64,000 nt of DNA from Combretum micranthum (lineage: Eukaryota > Streptophyta > Magnoliopsida > Myrtales > Combretaceae), in NCBI GenBank assembly GCA_024138025.1, contig JAMXBD010000114.1, positions 434,001-498,000 on the forward strand, read 5' to 3'. Below, one piece after another: positions 36,461-49,400 of this stretch; the first letter of the stretch is position 1, and each line of letters starts with the position of its first letter. Under the pieces are notes generated by a model. That model saw nothing but the letters and a program-made list of their open reading frames with translations. It had not been told where the DNA came from and ran no database searches. The translations under genes and the position numbers were made by a program.

Positions 36461-37752
36461 TGTGCTGACGTGCTACATTTTCTGATGATGATGATGAAAT
36501 GCCTTGACCTACTTAGTCTTGAATGTCTGTGGTTGATCATCACTTGTTTTCTACAATGGCTCTTGCTCAAGGTTTTGAAATGTTTAAAGATTTGCCGTTT
36601 GATGTAGGAAGATAATTTTGATAGATAAGTGCTTCTGCTTTGGAATAATTTTGCATTCCATGAATCTTCCTAATGTTATCAATGATGAAACCTGTTTTGT
36701 ACTAATGTTGATGTTTGATTGATGACCATGACAACAATGATATTATGTACGTAGTTATAAATGTTCGTGATCATGTTGGGTTGTGCCTGTTCAGTTACGT
36801 CCATAGTTGATGGCTGGGAATTGGTGATAAATACTGGAATAATGAGCTGGACTTTGAGTCTCTCTCTCATACCTTGAAGTACCGGATTTTACATTTGTTT
36901 ATGATGCATGTATGCCTTTGAGAAAGGCAGCACAAATGCAACTTATGAAAATCCAAGGTTAATGGGGCACTTGTGTTATCACTATTTTTATTCTATTTTC
37001 AACTGCTTCAAGGAAGCGACTAACAGGCCACGGCCACCACACTAAGTGCCCCTAGATTGGGCAGGATGATTACCGACTTGTTTCTGAAACATCGTTTAGG
37101 ACATTTAGCATCAATCCTTTTACCAAAGCTTGCACTACAAAATGTGGTTGGAAACCCTTTGGTAGAGCTTTTTTAAGGAAAAAACGGCCCCTTTTAGAGG
37201 ATCTAGAATACTGGCAGCAATTCGTGGTTCAGATGAAGAGGTGGGCCCATTACCATTAGAAGCACCAGTTGAGGGTGCCCCAGTTGAGTAAGAAGGACAA
37301 GCAAAGTTAGCTGCCCAGACAAAGCCTGCACCGCTCATCAGAGATGCTAAATGTGTTTTTCGCACGGTGGAGATATCAGATTTGCCCCAGTTGCCTTACC
37401 CTTCGTGTCTTATAATGACTTTAATGCTTTTAGGTTGAAATTTGTAGTACTTCTAGGCCATCGTTTTCCATTTCTAGATCTTTTATCCTTATCCTCCTCG
37501 TCCTCATACTCTGTTAGACCTTTGTGGCGATGCTTTAGATTTTTTAACCTTCACGATATATTTTTCTTATTTTATATGAACTTAGGTCTTTGACCCTTTG
37601 TTTACCCTTAACTATATTCTTTGTACTATATTTATATCTTCTATGGACAACATTTGGCTTTCATCCATCACTTAATGTGATTTACTTTGCCGTTTGATTA
37701 TGGTGTTAGTGCCCTAATCCTGTTGGGATCTCTGGTTTGGTGGATGGCTTGG
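36461..37752. other. Intergenic, one GC-richer patch, no gene assigned
   Basis: A 76-codon minus-strand frame at 37135-37365 (rich in Ala, Ser, Gly and Pro) and a plus-strand frame at 37351-37593 lie in a GC-richer patch. Neither has a motif I recognise. They abut the left LTR of gypsy 2 and may be a gene or transposon relic. Confidence 0.4.
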
Positions 37753-38241
37753 TACGGTAGGGTTTCATAAGGTTGAATCTAAAGTATTGGACAAGACAAG
37801 TGAAAAAAGAAGCGGTTGTGTTTGTCTAAAAATAAAGTACAAAGCAGTGGGCTTTGTGATGAAGGCTAGGCTGAAGATATTATCAAGTTGAATAAGGCCC
37901 AAGATGATAAAATTGTAAAGGTTATATCACACAGTAGTGGGCTTTTAGTCCACTATAAAATATAGCTTTATAAAGTCTGTTGGTAGGAATCCATTAGTAG
38001 TAGTAATATTGTGGAGAAGAGTCAAATATAGTTGTTGTTTTTGTTTATTCTAACTGGTGATGTGGCAGCATTACACATGTCATCATCTTATTACAATTTT
38101 GTATGAGGAGCACTATATATACAATCAAAGTGTAATGCAAAAAGATAAAACAAAAATCAAAATACAAGAATTTTACTCCCAAATCATAGCTTGCATTCCA
38201 ATAGTGTTTGTTTTTATTGTCGATTAGCTTCCTATGTTGCA
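37753..38241 (+). repeat. 5' LTR of gypsy element 2
   Basis: 489 bp aligning with 45280-45816 (shared AAGATATTATCAAGTTGAAT, GCCCAAGATGATAAAATTG and CACTATATATACAATCAAA). It ends GTTGCA; the first bases are eroded relative to the TGCAAC start of the 3' copy. Several substitutions and indels separate the pair. Confidence 0.8.
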
Positions 38242-38262
38242 TTTGGCATTAGAGCTCTAAGG
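38242..38262 (+). other. Primer-binding-site-like sequence of gypsy 2
   Basis: TTTGGCATTAGAGCTCTAAG directly follows the LTR. It resembles the TGGTATCAGAGC-type PBS complementary to plant initiator-Met tRNA, with two or so changes. Confidence 0.6.
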
Positions 38263-41091
38263 TGTAATTGAAAGGATTTAGAGAATTTTAGAGGATGTAA
38301 GAGACTCTTAGGGCTATCATGAAATAGTAGTCTATCGCCAAGATAGCTGGATTAAAATGTTTTCGAAAACATTACAAAAACAGTAGCCAATGTTAGAGCA
38401 ACAATCCAATTCCATAGAAGAGTTAAGATAACAATTAAAAGGAAAAGGAACAGTGATTGGTTCCCTATAGAGTGTGTAGAAGGTTGAGAAGTGTTGGATT
38501 TCCTAAACAAAGGGGTGAGTAATGCTTTGCTTGAGGGAGTACTAGATTGAATCAAGCTATCAGTTGCCTATGCACAACACTAAGATATATTTTCCTATCT
38601 TTAATGGTGAAGGATTCAAGTCTTTGATTGTTAAGACGAATATTTCTTCCTCTTAGACAAGATGCTAGATCACTTAAAGGCCAAGATTGCAGTGATGCAT
38701 TTGAAGGAGACTCCTCAACATGGTCATCTATAGCCTAAAATTGTTAGGAATGGTCTAATGAAATTTTAAGCAACTCATTATGGAGTTCAAGTGGTAGGTC
38801 AGTGGTGCAAACTTAGTGGAGAACATGAATCTTTACGCCTAATCATAGGTAAAGAACTTTTGAAATTACTTTCTATTCCTTCTTGTTTGGATATACAATG
38901 CTGGATTTGAGTAGGATTGATAGAGAAGTACCATAGAAAGATAATATGCATCGCCCTGTTATAATTAAAATGTTAGAGGGATATGTTGACTTATTTGAAG
39001 AACCTAAGGTTTTGCCACCTAATAGGTCACGTGACCATAACATTCATTTGCAAGATCAATTTGAACTAATAAATTTGAGGCTGTATAGATACTCAAGCAT
39101 TCAAAAGATGGTTTGGAAGATATGGTCAAGGAGATGATGTTGAGTGGTATTATACGTTTAAGCCATAGTCCTTTTGCTTCTCTAGTTGTGTTGGTCAGGA
39201 AAAAAGAAAACACTTGGAGAATGTGTGTGGACTATAGAGAGTTGAATAAAAACACAGTGAAGAACTGCTTCCTTATTCTAGTTACTAAAAATGTTTTTGA
39301 TGAGTTGCACGAAGGAAGTTATGTCAACAAGTTGGACCTTAGGTCAGATCATCATCAGATCTTAATGGACCCTAATGATGATTATAAAATAGGATTTAGG
39401 TCACACAATAGGCATTGCAAGTTTTTGGTCATGCCATTTGGTTTGATCAATGCCCTTTCAATTTTTTAGAACAATCTGAATGATATTTTTCGTTCATTGG
39501 TAATGAAATTCATTTTGTTTTTTTTTTCCTTTTTATGAAATATTTGTTTATAGCAAAGGTTTAGATTAACATGTTGAGCATCTTCAAAAAGTTTTTGAAG
39601 TGCCGCGAAGGGAGAGGTTTTTTTGTGTGCATCAGATTAGTTATTTAGGTTACACAATTTATTGGGAAGGGATAGCAATTGATCCAACAAGGATTAAACC
39701 AATTGTCTAGTGGCCTTACCCAAAGAATGTTTGACAACCAAGGGCATTTTTTGGTTTGGCTAAGTACTATAGATGTTTCATTCATGGTTTTGGCCTAATT
39801 GCAAAACCATTGACTCAATTGCTTAAAAAGGATAGGTTCCTATGGAATTCTGAAGTTGAGCAACCTTTTTAAGTTGTGAAAGAGACACCTACTCAATCCC
39901 TTATGCTTTGCTTACCAGATTATTCTAAGAATTTCATCATAGAAGCTAATGTAAGTAGAGAAAGCATTGCGTGTTGATGCAAGATTTTTAGCAAATCTCT
40001 TGCTCCAAAAACATCATGGTCTTTAGTTTATGAAAAGGAGTTAATGGCATTAGTGTATGCAAGTGATAAATGGAGACATTGTCTAATGGGAAGACATTTC
40101 ATTATTAGCATGGATCAAAGTCTCAAGTACTATTACACCATGTCAATAGAAATGGTTGACCAAATTGTTGGGGTTTGACTATTCAATCGAATATAAAAGC
40201 AGGAGTTCTAATGTTTCAACTGATGCTCTATCTCACAAGGGAGAAGGTCAGCTCAACCAAGTGACTATGTAGACTACAATTCTTGATGTAATGGAGGAGG
40301 TTAGGTGCAACTGGATGCTATGAAGGGTTTATACTAACATTTGGATCAATTGGAACAAGGTCATCAAGCAAAACATTTGCTTTTTCTAATAAGGAAGGGT
40401 TATAGTTGGACCATCTCCTATACTAAATTAAAGCTACTCTACATGTATCATGGAGGACCTTAAGGAGGTCACTTATGGGCTTATGCTACATACAAACAAC
40501 TCTCTACTGTTTTCTATTGGCTAAAACTAGAGAAGGAGGTTAGGACGTTTGGAAGGAAGTGCGATGTTTGCCAATGGAACAAATTTGAAAATATAGCATC
40601 CTTTGGACTTCTACAACCATCGAGTATTCTTAATGAATGTTGGCAAGAGATTATTATGGATTTTGTGGAAGGTTGCCTAGATCTAATGGGAAGGAGGTCA
40701 TTATGGTTGTTGTGGATAGGTTAAGCAAATATGGCCATTTAATAGATCCCACTCACTCTTATTCTGCTCCTCAAGTAGCCTGAGTTTACGTAGATCACGT
40801 GCATAAACTTCATAGGCTCCCAAGATCATTACAAGTGATAAAGATCCAATCTTTGTTAGTACTTTTTAAGGGAACTTTTTAAATTGCAAGGGGTTACCTC
40901 AAAATGTTTCTACCACTTACTATCTTCAAACTGATCGTCAAACGGAGGTGGTAAACAAATGCTTGGAAACTTACATAAGGTGTATATATGAATTTCTTAA
41001 GAGATTGAGTCAATATCTATCGTTGGTTGAGTGGTCGTACAACACACTAGTTTTAAAGTGACCCCTTTCCAAGCACTTTATGGTTATCCAC

Positions 41092-44000
41092 TATCACGCC
41101 CCGAGGGTACCCTAGTAGAAGTAAACAAGTCGCACTTGAATACTATCATTAGATTACCTTCAAAGAGTGACAGGTTTTTAAAACAACAGGATCTTTTAGT
41201 TGCTTGATAAGAAATGATAAATACATATAAGAAATAAATTGGCAAATAACTACTATTATAATCATAAAGTATCACAGAACTATTATAAACTATATAGTCT
41301 TCCTGTAGTTCACAACTGATATAGTAGTACTAACTGATCTATTCTAAGAAAACATAACCATTATTCCTTAAGTATAACCATAGACTTCCACTCCTAAGGC
41401 CTTACCGGAGCCATACTCCTGAAAGTGACTAACCAGAGTCGTAGAATAAACCTGAAAAGACTGTTGGAGTATGAGCGAAACCATGGCTCAGTGAATAACC
41501 AGACATATCATACATTACACAAGTTATTAACAAATCATATGTAATGCAAGCACTCAATCATATACACAGATACAAGTTCGGATGATCTAAATCCAAACAG
41601 GGAAAAAGATTACGCCCTCTTTTTCAGGGTTGAAGAACAATTACTTCGTGACCCACCTACCCAGAGAGACTAAGTTTACAGTAAAATCAAGGATTTCTCG
41701 TTTTAGGTTATCACTTTAAATATAAAAATTTAACTGACCATTTCCTGTATCCACCTTAGAAACTCCCTAAATTTAATCATTTCAAAGTGATACTACGGGC
41801 AGCATTCTTCTTACCACTTAGTTCCCGTAGAACCAACGGAACAAAAAAACCTTGAAGAACTAACACATTAAACAACCAACGTTAACAGAACCGAAACATT
41901 AATACGTAGCAGTTGTCACCCATCTTTATATGCAATGACGCATATGTGCAATGCATGACCAGATTATTTTATTAAGTCAATAGTTCTTATTCAATTTCAT
42001 GGTAATCATACATTACATACAATCATCATCATAATACTTCACAACATCAAATCATTGCATTATCACTTTGTAATGATAGATTAACAATCATACAATCAGA
42101 TCACAACATACTTTCAACAAAACATTCTTTGATTGTCTTTGCATTATATATTCAACTACTTACAAGCACAAACAGTACAATATATTGAATTACTCACCTG
42201 CTCATATTGACTCAATCATAATAATTGGCTGGAAGATCTTCTAGTATATCAAAGTCACCTATTAAGATAAATAAAGTATTCATCAATATAATATATATAA
42301 CATAGCTAAATTCCTATATGTGACTTGTGTTCTAAACTTGATATTTATCAAGTTTTGGTATTATTAATACTAATTTTATGTTATTTTATACCTAACTTAA
42401 TATAGTAAGTCATATTTATTTATTATTACTTAGTGTCGTCGTGTTTCTCCTAATGTATTATGTATAATTATTTTGTTGTTTTTAGAAGTCACATTATTCA
42501 TAAATTTAACTTATTTCAATTTCCATTCTTACTTATTTTATCTATTTAGAGCAAATATCGGATTATTTATAACTTTTATTAACACTTAATATTTTTCTCT
42601 AATTCTAAGGTTTTAAGAATTACATAAAATTTATTCTAAATGTTTATAACTAGTTGTCTTCTTAATAAGTTCTGTATTATCATATATATAATATATATTT
42701 AGTAAAGCTTATTATATATATATGTATATATATTTCTGTTTATTCCAAAACAACTTTCGTAAGAAAAATATACTGTACACCGCTCCAACGCCGCCGGTTT
42801 GAAACCCAGTGCCGTGTCATTTTGTTTTGCAAATTATTTCTTATCGATTACACCGACTTGAAAGCTGTTGCTTTCAATGTACTCGATACTACGCCGCCGG
42901 CGCTATAATCCCAATGTTCGACCTTCGTTCATTTTTACGTGAAAATAATTTTTACTACTTCTGTTCAGTGTAAGCCGTCTCTACAACCGTCGGCCTATCC
43001 TTGTAAGCCGCCGCATTGAACATCTATACTGCCGGCTTATGGATAGTATTAGCACTGTTCATCATCTCCTCGATGATCCAATCATATTTCTTAAATTTTT
43101 TCACGTTAAAAACATTCCTAAACATTCCTAAGTGTTTCTATATCTTATATAGACATAAAACAACTCTTAGCATTTCTACAAACATATATCTTAGATTTCG
43201 ATCTTAATGGAGCACAACTAGGGTTTCAGATTTTTAACTTGGTTGAGCCAATCCGATGGAATTCGAAGCTTGTTTTTGTTGATTATGTTCCTATGATTAT
43301 CAGAAATCAGTTCTAATCCTTAGATTTAAAAGAAAATCATTCGAATTACATCAACTCACCTTTGAACGTGTTTCAAATGTTTTTTGTACCAGTTTTTCTT
43401 CCGATTTGAACTTGGATGATTTGAGTGGTTTAAGGTTTGTTTTTAGGTTGTTTGGCTGCTGTTAGAAATAGTTTTAGTCTGGAAATTCAGAGTGTTCAAT
43501 GCTTTTTTTCTTCATTAAGAGCTTTAAATGTTATATATATAAGAAAAAAGAAGAAGAATGCAGCTGCCATTTGCTATGAATTTGCTCCGAATTTTCTCCT
43601 CATTTGACTATGTTTGATCTGTTGTTTTCATGGTCATTAATGAGGCGCTTACTTGCCAATCTTTGATTGGTGTAAGAGTTTGATTTTTATTGACAAATTT
43701 GCATTATTGAAGCAAAAATTTCGCTCTTCCTTCTTTAATACAATCCAAGCCCACCAAAACAACTTGTAGCCACATCTCCACCGAATACATATATATATAT
43801 ATATATAATATAAATATTAGCTAATTATTAACTTAGTTTTAGGATAGTTTGCCAAGTTATACGTGTATAAATTAGCTAATATTTGAGAGTTTTTGTACAA
43901 AAATGTTGTATAGGATTCCACAAAATACTTGGATTATCAAACAATATAATTTTAACTTTTATATTTACGATTAATTAATTTAAAATTTTATCTCCCGCGA

Positions 44001-44681
44001 TAAGGTTTTCTAAACTCATTAGGTCAATTTTTTGTTTTAGGCTCCAATAGCTTAAGAAATCCGAGTTAGAACAATATTGATTCAATTATTTGTTTGAAGT
44101 TTAGATCTTAAAGTTATACAACATTTATGTTTTGTTTGTATTTATAATCCTAATGGTTTATCTTTGGTTATCGTTTCTTATATATAACATAGTTGATTAA
44201 TTTCTTGATATCACACCTTGATAGAGATTCTATATTATCTACATATTTTTAGTTTTGACCTATCATGAAATTTTATAGTAGCATTTAATACTATCTAGGA
44301 TCTTGAATTTAGGGTTTAAATCCAAACCTAGGCTCATTACTACTTTAATGTCTAATCTTAAATCATTGCCGAGTTCAAAAGCAATCATTTAATCCCTATA
44401 TTTATATTTTTCTATTTAAATCTATTTGTAAAACAAGTTTCGGGTTTGAATTTTAGAGTTTCTTTTAATCAAATCTTGAATTATCAGTTCAAGATATGAA
44501 ATCTCGTTTTTTGTATCAACTAGGGTTAAAGAGGTTCTTTATTCAATTTATAAATCCTTAACTAGCCAAATTCCATGCATTGACCTATTCTTAGGTTTTT
44601 ATTAAGATCTAAGTCTATTAACTAGTTCATACATTCTATTGTAGAGTCGTATACTAATGTGGAAAATTTCCGGGGTTTACA
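41092..44681 (+). mobile_element. 3,590-bp insertion in gypsy 2, probable long solo LTR
   Basis: The integrase text GYP|PPNLP is split. The 5-mer TCCAC stands at both 41087-41091 and 44682-44686, a perfect TSD. The insert begins TATCACGCCCCGAG and ends CGGGGTTTACA, consistent with TG...CA ends where the first G has mutated to A. It has no coding frame. Long LTRs opening with a TGTCACG-type sequence are known from plant Tekay/Del-type gypsy elements, so a solo LTR of that kind is the best reading. A GCCGCC-rich patch lies at about 42785-43020. Confidence 0.7.
43785..43812. repeat. (AT)n microsatellite
   Basis: An AT-dinucleotide run inside the 3.6-kb insertion; another TA-rich tract lies near 42685-42735. 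Confidence 0.85.
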
Positions 44682-45279
44682 TCCACCCCTAATCTTCCTC
44701 ATGTGCAGGTGATTCAAGGAACGAAGATTTGGTATTGACTAATGGAGAAGATACCCTCAAAATGCTTAAGTTTCATCTTAAGCATGCTTAAGAGAGAATG
44801 AAACACTATGCTGACAAGAATCAAAGTAAAAGGTTATTCAAAATAGGGGATTTTATGCTGTTGAAATTATAACCTTACAGATAAGGATCACTTAAATCTT
44901 CTAAGGTACGTAAACTTTCTCTTAAGTACTATAAACCTTTTAAGATTATAGATAAGGTAGGACAAGTAGTCTATCGACTCAACTTACCTTGTGATGCTAC
45001 CATCCATCCAACTTTTCATGTATTGTAGCTGAAGAAGTATTACAGTCCTCTACCAAATTTGTCTTCAATTCTATTTGTACCAAGTAAAGATTAAGAGTTA
45101 AAACCACTTGCTATTCTTGACAGAAAAACGGTAAAGTGCAGTAATGAAGCTTAGACAATGATTCTTATCTTATGGAAATGATTATCTCTTGTTGAAGCTA
45201 CATGGGAATATATCTAAGACATGTGATCATGGTTCTCTGAACATCTCTTGTGGATAAGGGTTTCATATGAGGAGGGGAA

Positions 45280-45816
45280 TGCAACAGGGTTTCCTAAGGT
45301 TGAATCAAAAATCGAACGAGACAAGTGAAAAAGGAAAGCAGTTGTGTTTTGTCTAAAAATGGAGTACAAAGTAGCGGCTTTGTGATGAAGGCTGGGTTGA
45401 AGATATTATCAAGTTGAATAGGGCCCAAGATGATAAAATTGCAAAGGCTATATAGATGGTAGTGGGCAGTCGATTTACGATAAAATATAGCTTAATAAAG
45501 TCTGTTAGTAGAATCTATTAGTAGTAGTATTATTATTAGAATATATATAGCTGAGGAGAATATCAAATATAACTGTTAGAATATTACGTTGCTATTTCGG
45601 TTGTAATAGAATAATGATGTTACCACATTGCACATTCCATCACCTTATTACAATTTCATACAAGGACCACTATATATACAATCAAATTGTAATACAAAAA
45701 AAAAAAAAATCAAAATATAAGAATTTTGCTCCTAAATGATAGCTTTCATTCAAGATAGTGTGTGTTGTGTGCATGCTATTGTGTTTATTAGTTGTTGAAT
45801 GGCTTCCTTTGTTGCA
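45280..45816 (+). repeat. 3' LTR of gypsy element 2
   Basis: 537 bp starting TGCAACAGGG and ending TTTGTTGCA, so the terminal 6 bp are inverted repeats (TGCAAC/GTTGCA). It is directly preceded by ATGAGGAGGGGAA, a clear polypurine tract. The flanking 5-mers (CTTGG left of the 5' LTR, TTTGC right) do not match, so the TSD is lost or the ends are rearranged. Confidence 0.82.
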
Positions 45817-46157
45817 TTTGCATAACCAGTGAACTTGAGTGAGGATGCACTAAGGATGGATTCAACTTAAGGACTTCAACTCTTAAGTTGGTAGAGGATT
45901 ATAGGGAGATGAGATACCAACATCCATTGATAGAGGATGAGAGAATGTATTTGTCTTAATTAACCATACCAATAATTTGTTTGATGTGTAGTTAGGAAGA
46001 GTATGACTTATTGTCTTAACCTTGCATATTGTAGCAGTATTTATAGGTGGAATTGAATTAATGCTATATGGGACATGTTCCTTAAATTCTTAGTGTCTAT
46101 AGGGTATTGGGGAGCATATTTACAAAGAAAGACGTAGTGGGAATCAATCTCTTATAT
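45817..46157. other. Intergenic, no gene seen
   Basis: No coding frame or recognised repeat between the gypsy 2 LTR and the tandem duplication that follows. Confidence 0.5.
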
Positions 46158-46435
46158 AGTGTCGCCTATTGTGACAGCCTTTTTTATCCTATAATGAAAG
46201 GGTCTTGATTGGCCTATTTTGAGTTTGGAGATTTAGTCAAGAAAACACCATCAATAGATAGTTATTTCTGTAGTAGTTGCAATTGTTATTTTCACTAGTG
46301 CCACATATTGTGATAACCTATTTTATCCTTTAATGAAAGGGTCTTGATTGACCAATTTTGAGTTTGGAGGTCCGATCAAGAAAACACCAACAATAGATAG
46401 TTATTTCTGTAGTAGTTGCAATTGTTATTTTCACT
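46158..46435. repeat. 139-bp direct tandem duplication
   Basis: Units 46158-46296 and 46297-46435 share ATGAAAGGGTCTTGATTG, TTTTGAGTTTGGAG and TAGATAGTTATTTCTGTAG, with a few substitutions. The period of 139 bp is consistent across the unit. No coding role is evident. Confidence 0.88.
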
Positions 46436-49400
46436 TGTGCAATGTTGGTCATTTATTTTTGTTCTTGAAGATTGTGGAAGTTGATTATGGTTGTAATAAC
46501 GTGTTTATGGATCTTGGTGGATTTTATAATGTTTTATAGTAGTTGGTGTTGATGGAGTTATTGTCCTAATTATTTTTTTATGGGGTTATACTTTTGCTAT
46601 GATCTTGTTGGAGTGTGGCGCTTGTTACAGTTACGATATGCTTGGGTTGTGTTTATGTTGTTGCTTTGTTGTTATATAGGGTATGTGTACTAAACTTAGA
46701 CTTAGTTCATGCTGGTTTCCTGGCACAATTCTATCTTTCTCTTTCCCATGCAACATTGAACTTGTTATTTTTATGAGGTCAGACTGAGAAGGATCGAATC
46801 CCATAGCTTATCTCTTTGCAAATCATTTTTATTTTTTAAATAAAAATTTAGTCTTTATATTTGAAATATTATTTTTTTTTTGTAATTTGTTTTCCCTTCT
46901 AATTAATGACAAAATTTTTAACTTAAATTTGACTATATTTTTAAGAATCTAATGGTAGAGTGAGGGGGAGTATTTGGTTGAGATGAAGCCATTATTGTAA
47001 AGTTTTGTTCTCGTTAAAAAGAGAAAGATTGCTTTACTGATAGTTTCGTGTTCAGTTTGATTAGATAAAACTAAGTTAATTTGTATGAATTAATTCTTAA
47101 AGAAATTCTTAATTGGAACATGTGTTTAAATTTCTCTTCTTGAACTATTCGAATGTTTTTTTTAATGTATAAATCAAGTTGTTCTCTTTAGAACTTTGAA
47201 ATATTTCACCAGGTGTATTTTTGCATTAAGTCTACCATTCAAACCTAATGCTTTTAACATTCGATCAATATGGGTTGCATCTTGATTTTGTGCCCTTAAA
47301 CACTAGTTGACTTTTTAGAAGGTAAGCATGAGATGCCAGACCATTCTACTCTATTGTACTGGACAGTAGCCTTCTTGGCATCCCAACAAAAAGGTATGAT
47401 AACTAGTTGTTAGAATTTTAATTTTGCATTTAATGAAGGGAATGGCAAGTTTTGTTAAAAGTTTATAATTACTTCACTAAAGGTGCTTAAAAGACATTTA
47501 ATTGAGTTTCTTTTCAATTTAATATCTTGTTTTCTTCTTTGATTCTCTCGGAACATATAAATTTTAAGTTTTGAGTGAAACCCTTTTATAATGCCAAGAG
47601 AGTTTTAAGTTGCAAATTCTTTGAGAGTGCATTTTGGAGAAACTTGTGTAATTGGCTCTTCAATCTTGTTGAGTTGATAAGTTAAAGTAGAGTGAAGTTC
47701 TTGATTGGATGAATTTGATTGTGGTGATTGGGAAGTGTCTGAAGTCTATAGTAGAAAATCAAGCTTGATTATTTTTATGATCTTTGTTAATTCATTTACT
47801 GCTTACTTTCTTTTAATACTGATTGAAATTTAAAACCATTAAAACTTGCAATTAAACTCAATGCATCCCATTCTTAAGTTCTTACTCTAGTTTTTTTGTT
47901 TATATACCTGTTGAGAAAGCCTTTCTATCCTCTTATGTTACGTTTGGTTTATTGAAATGAAATAAGATTAAAAAGAAATAATAATTTCTTTATTTTATGA
48001 TCAGATACATTATTAGAAAAAAATATGTTTTTCATTAGGAGTATTAATTTCTTTGATGAAGGGAAAGAATGTGGATTACTCATTTATTCCATGTTATATA
48101 AAATAAATATTCCTGTGGTAGAAGTTACGCAAACTAAACAAGGGAATAACTATTCCATGATAATAAAGGCTCGATACCAATTTCAATCTATCAACCAAAT
48201 ACAACATTGGTCTGCTCTCCATAGATTGATGGGATCTATGGTTATCACATTTGGTATGCAAGAATCGGAAATAATCTTTTGTTTAAGGTCCTTATTGATA
48301 GTAATTATTTAAATAAGGTCAAATTGAAAATAATTACCAATATACAATATTAAATCCTAGCTTATAAATGGGATATGAAAATAGATATGTTGTATTCATG
48401 TATGGCGTCTCATAATCGTGACGCAATGTATGTCTCAATGATAAGATGCGATGTATAGAGGGAGAGAGAGATAGATTGAGTGAGAAAGAGTACAGAGGGA
48501 CAAAAGTGAGAGAATAAAAGTCAAGTTGTATCATGATTAAAAATCCTACTTTACATGTTGTAATTAAATATTGCGTCCTACTCACCGGATAAAAGAATTG
48601 AAACTTGAAATAGTAGGCATTAAACACAATTTGTATATAAGCTTTAATATCTCATTTTCCAAATGCAATTTTGCAATAGGATTTTGATAATTAACTTCAT
48701 CCAACTTATATATTGGTATTTTTTTTTATAGTAATGATAGAAATGTATTAAACCTTAAGAATTGTTTATAATAAAATGGATTGAAATGACAAGTGGAATA
48801 ATAAATTTATTCATTTGTTTTAATACATCTATGAAATGGAATAGAATGGAATGATATGGTGTTTACAAAAAATATCTTTAGTAATAAACACGAACTATAA
48901 ACATATAAGAGGATAAAAAGGTAATGAATTAATTAACGTTAATGAAAGTAGAATGGAAACTGGACTTTACTTTGAGAAGAGGAATCAAATTCTTTCTAAA
49001 ACTTAAAATCCTTAATTCCCAAAAATTGCAATTTGGGCTTTTCAAAGTGTATCCATACACATGAATGAGAATGGATTCTGAAATTACAATTTTATTCTAG
49101 GTCTATTCTTGTATACAAACATGACTTTAGATTATATTAAATAAGTTGCTAGTTCCCCTGTATCAACTGACCAAAGTTTGGTCCAAGTTGACTAGCTACT
49201 TTGTTTTAATCATAGAAACACCTTCTTGTCGTGGTAGATGACTCTTGAGTGTTTGTTTCCCATTAGTAGCATGATTGTTAACATTTATGTATTCTCATAG
49301 CTATTTTTCCATGCACAAGGAGTGCAATAGAAGGGGAGAAAATGTAGGATAAGCTAGTAACACAGTTTTTTTTTTTTTTTTTTTAATCTTAATAAAGTAA

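Larger units (their letters stand above)
38263..45279 (+). pseudogene. Decayed Ty3/gypsy Pol, internal region of element 2
   Basis: Only about 0.7 kb separates the PBS from reverse transcriptase, so most of gag and protease is lost; a trace (YFPIFNGEGF) sits near 38590. A pre-RT linker is at about 38968-39100 and RT at 39113-39469 (SGIIRLSHSPFASLV, CVDYRELNKN, MPFGLINA), with a stop soon after. RNase H is at about 39900-40130. Integrase is at about 40400-41090, with WQEIIMDF followed by a frameshift and VVVDRLSKYGHL. The integrase C-terminal part resumes at 44687 after a 3.6-kb insertion (NLPHVQV, then about 44800-45080). Stops and frameshifts make it non-functional. Confidence 0.87.

Noticed and set aside
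37135..37365. 76-residue minus-strand frame rich in Ala/Ser/Gly, considered as a gene start
   Set aside because: No recognised domain, no clear exon continuation, and it abuts a retrotransposon LTR; left unassigned.
46780..46810. GGATCGAATCCC, like a tRNA T-arm
   Set aside because: No matching acceptor, D-arm or anticodon stem could be built around it.
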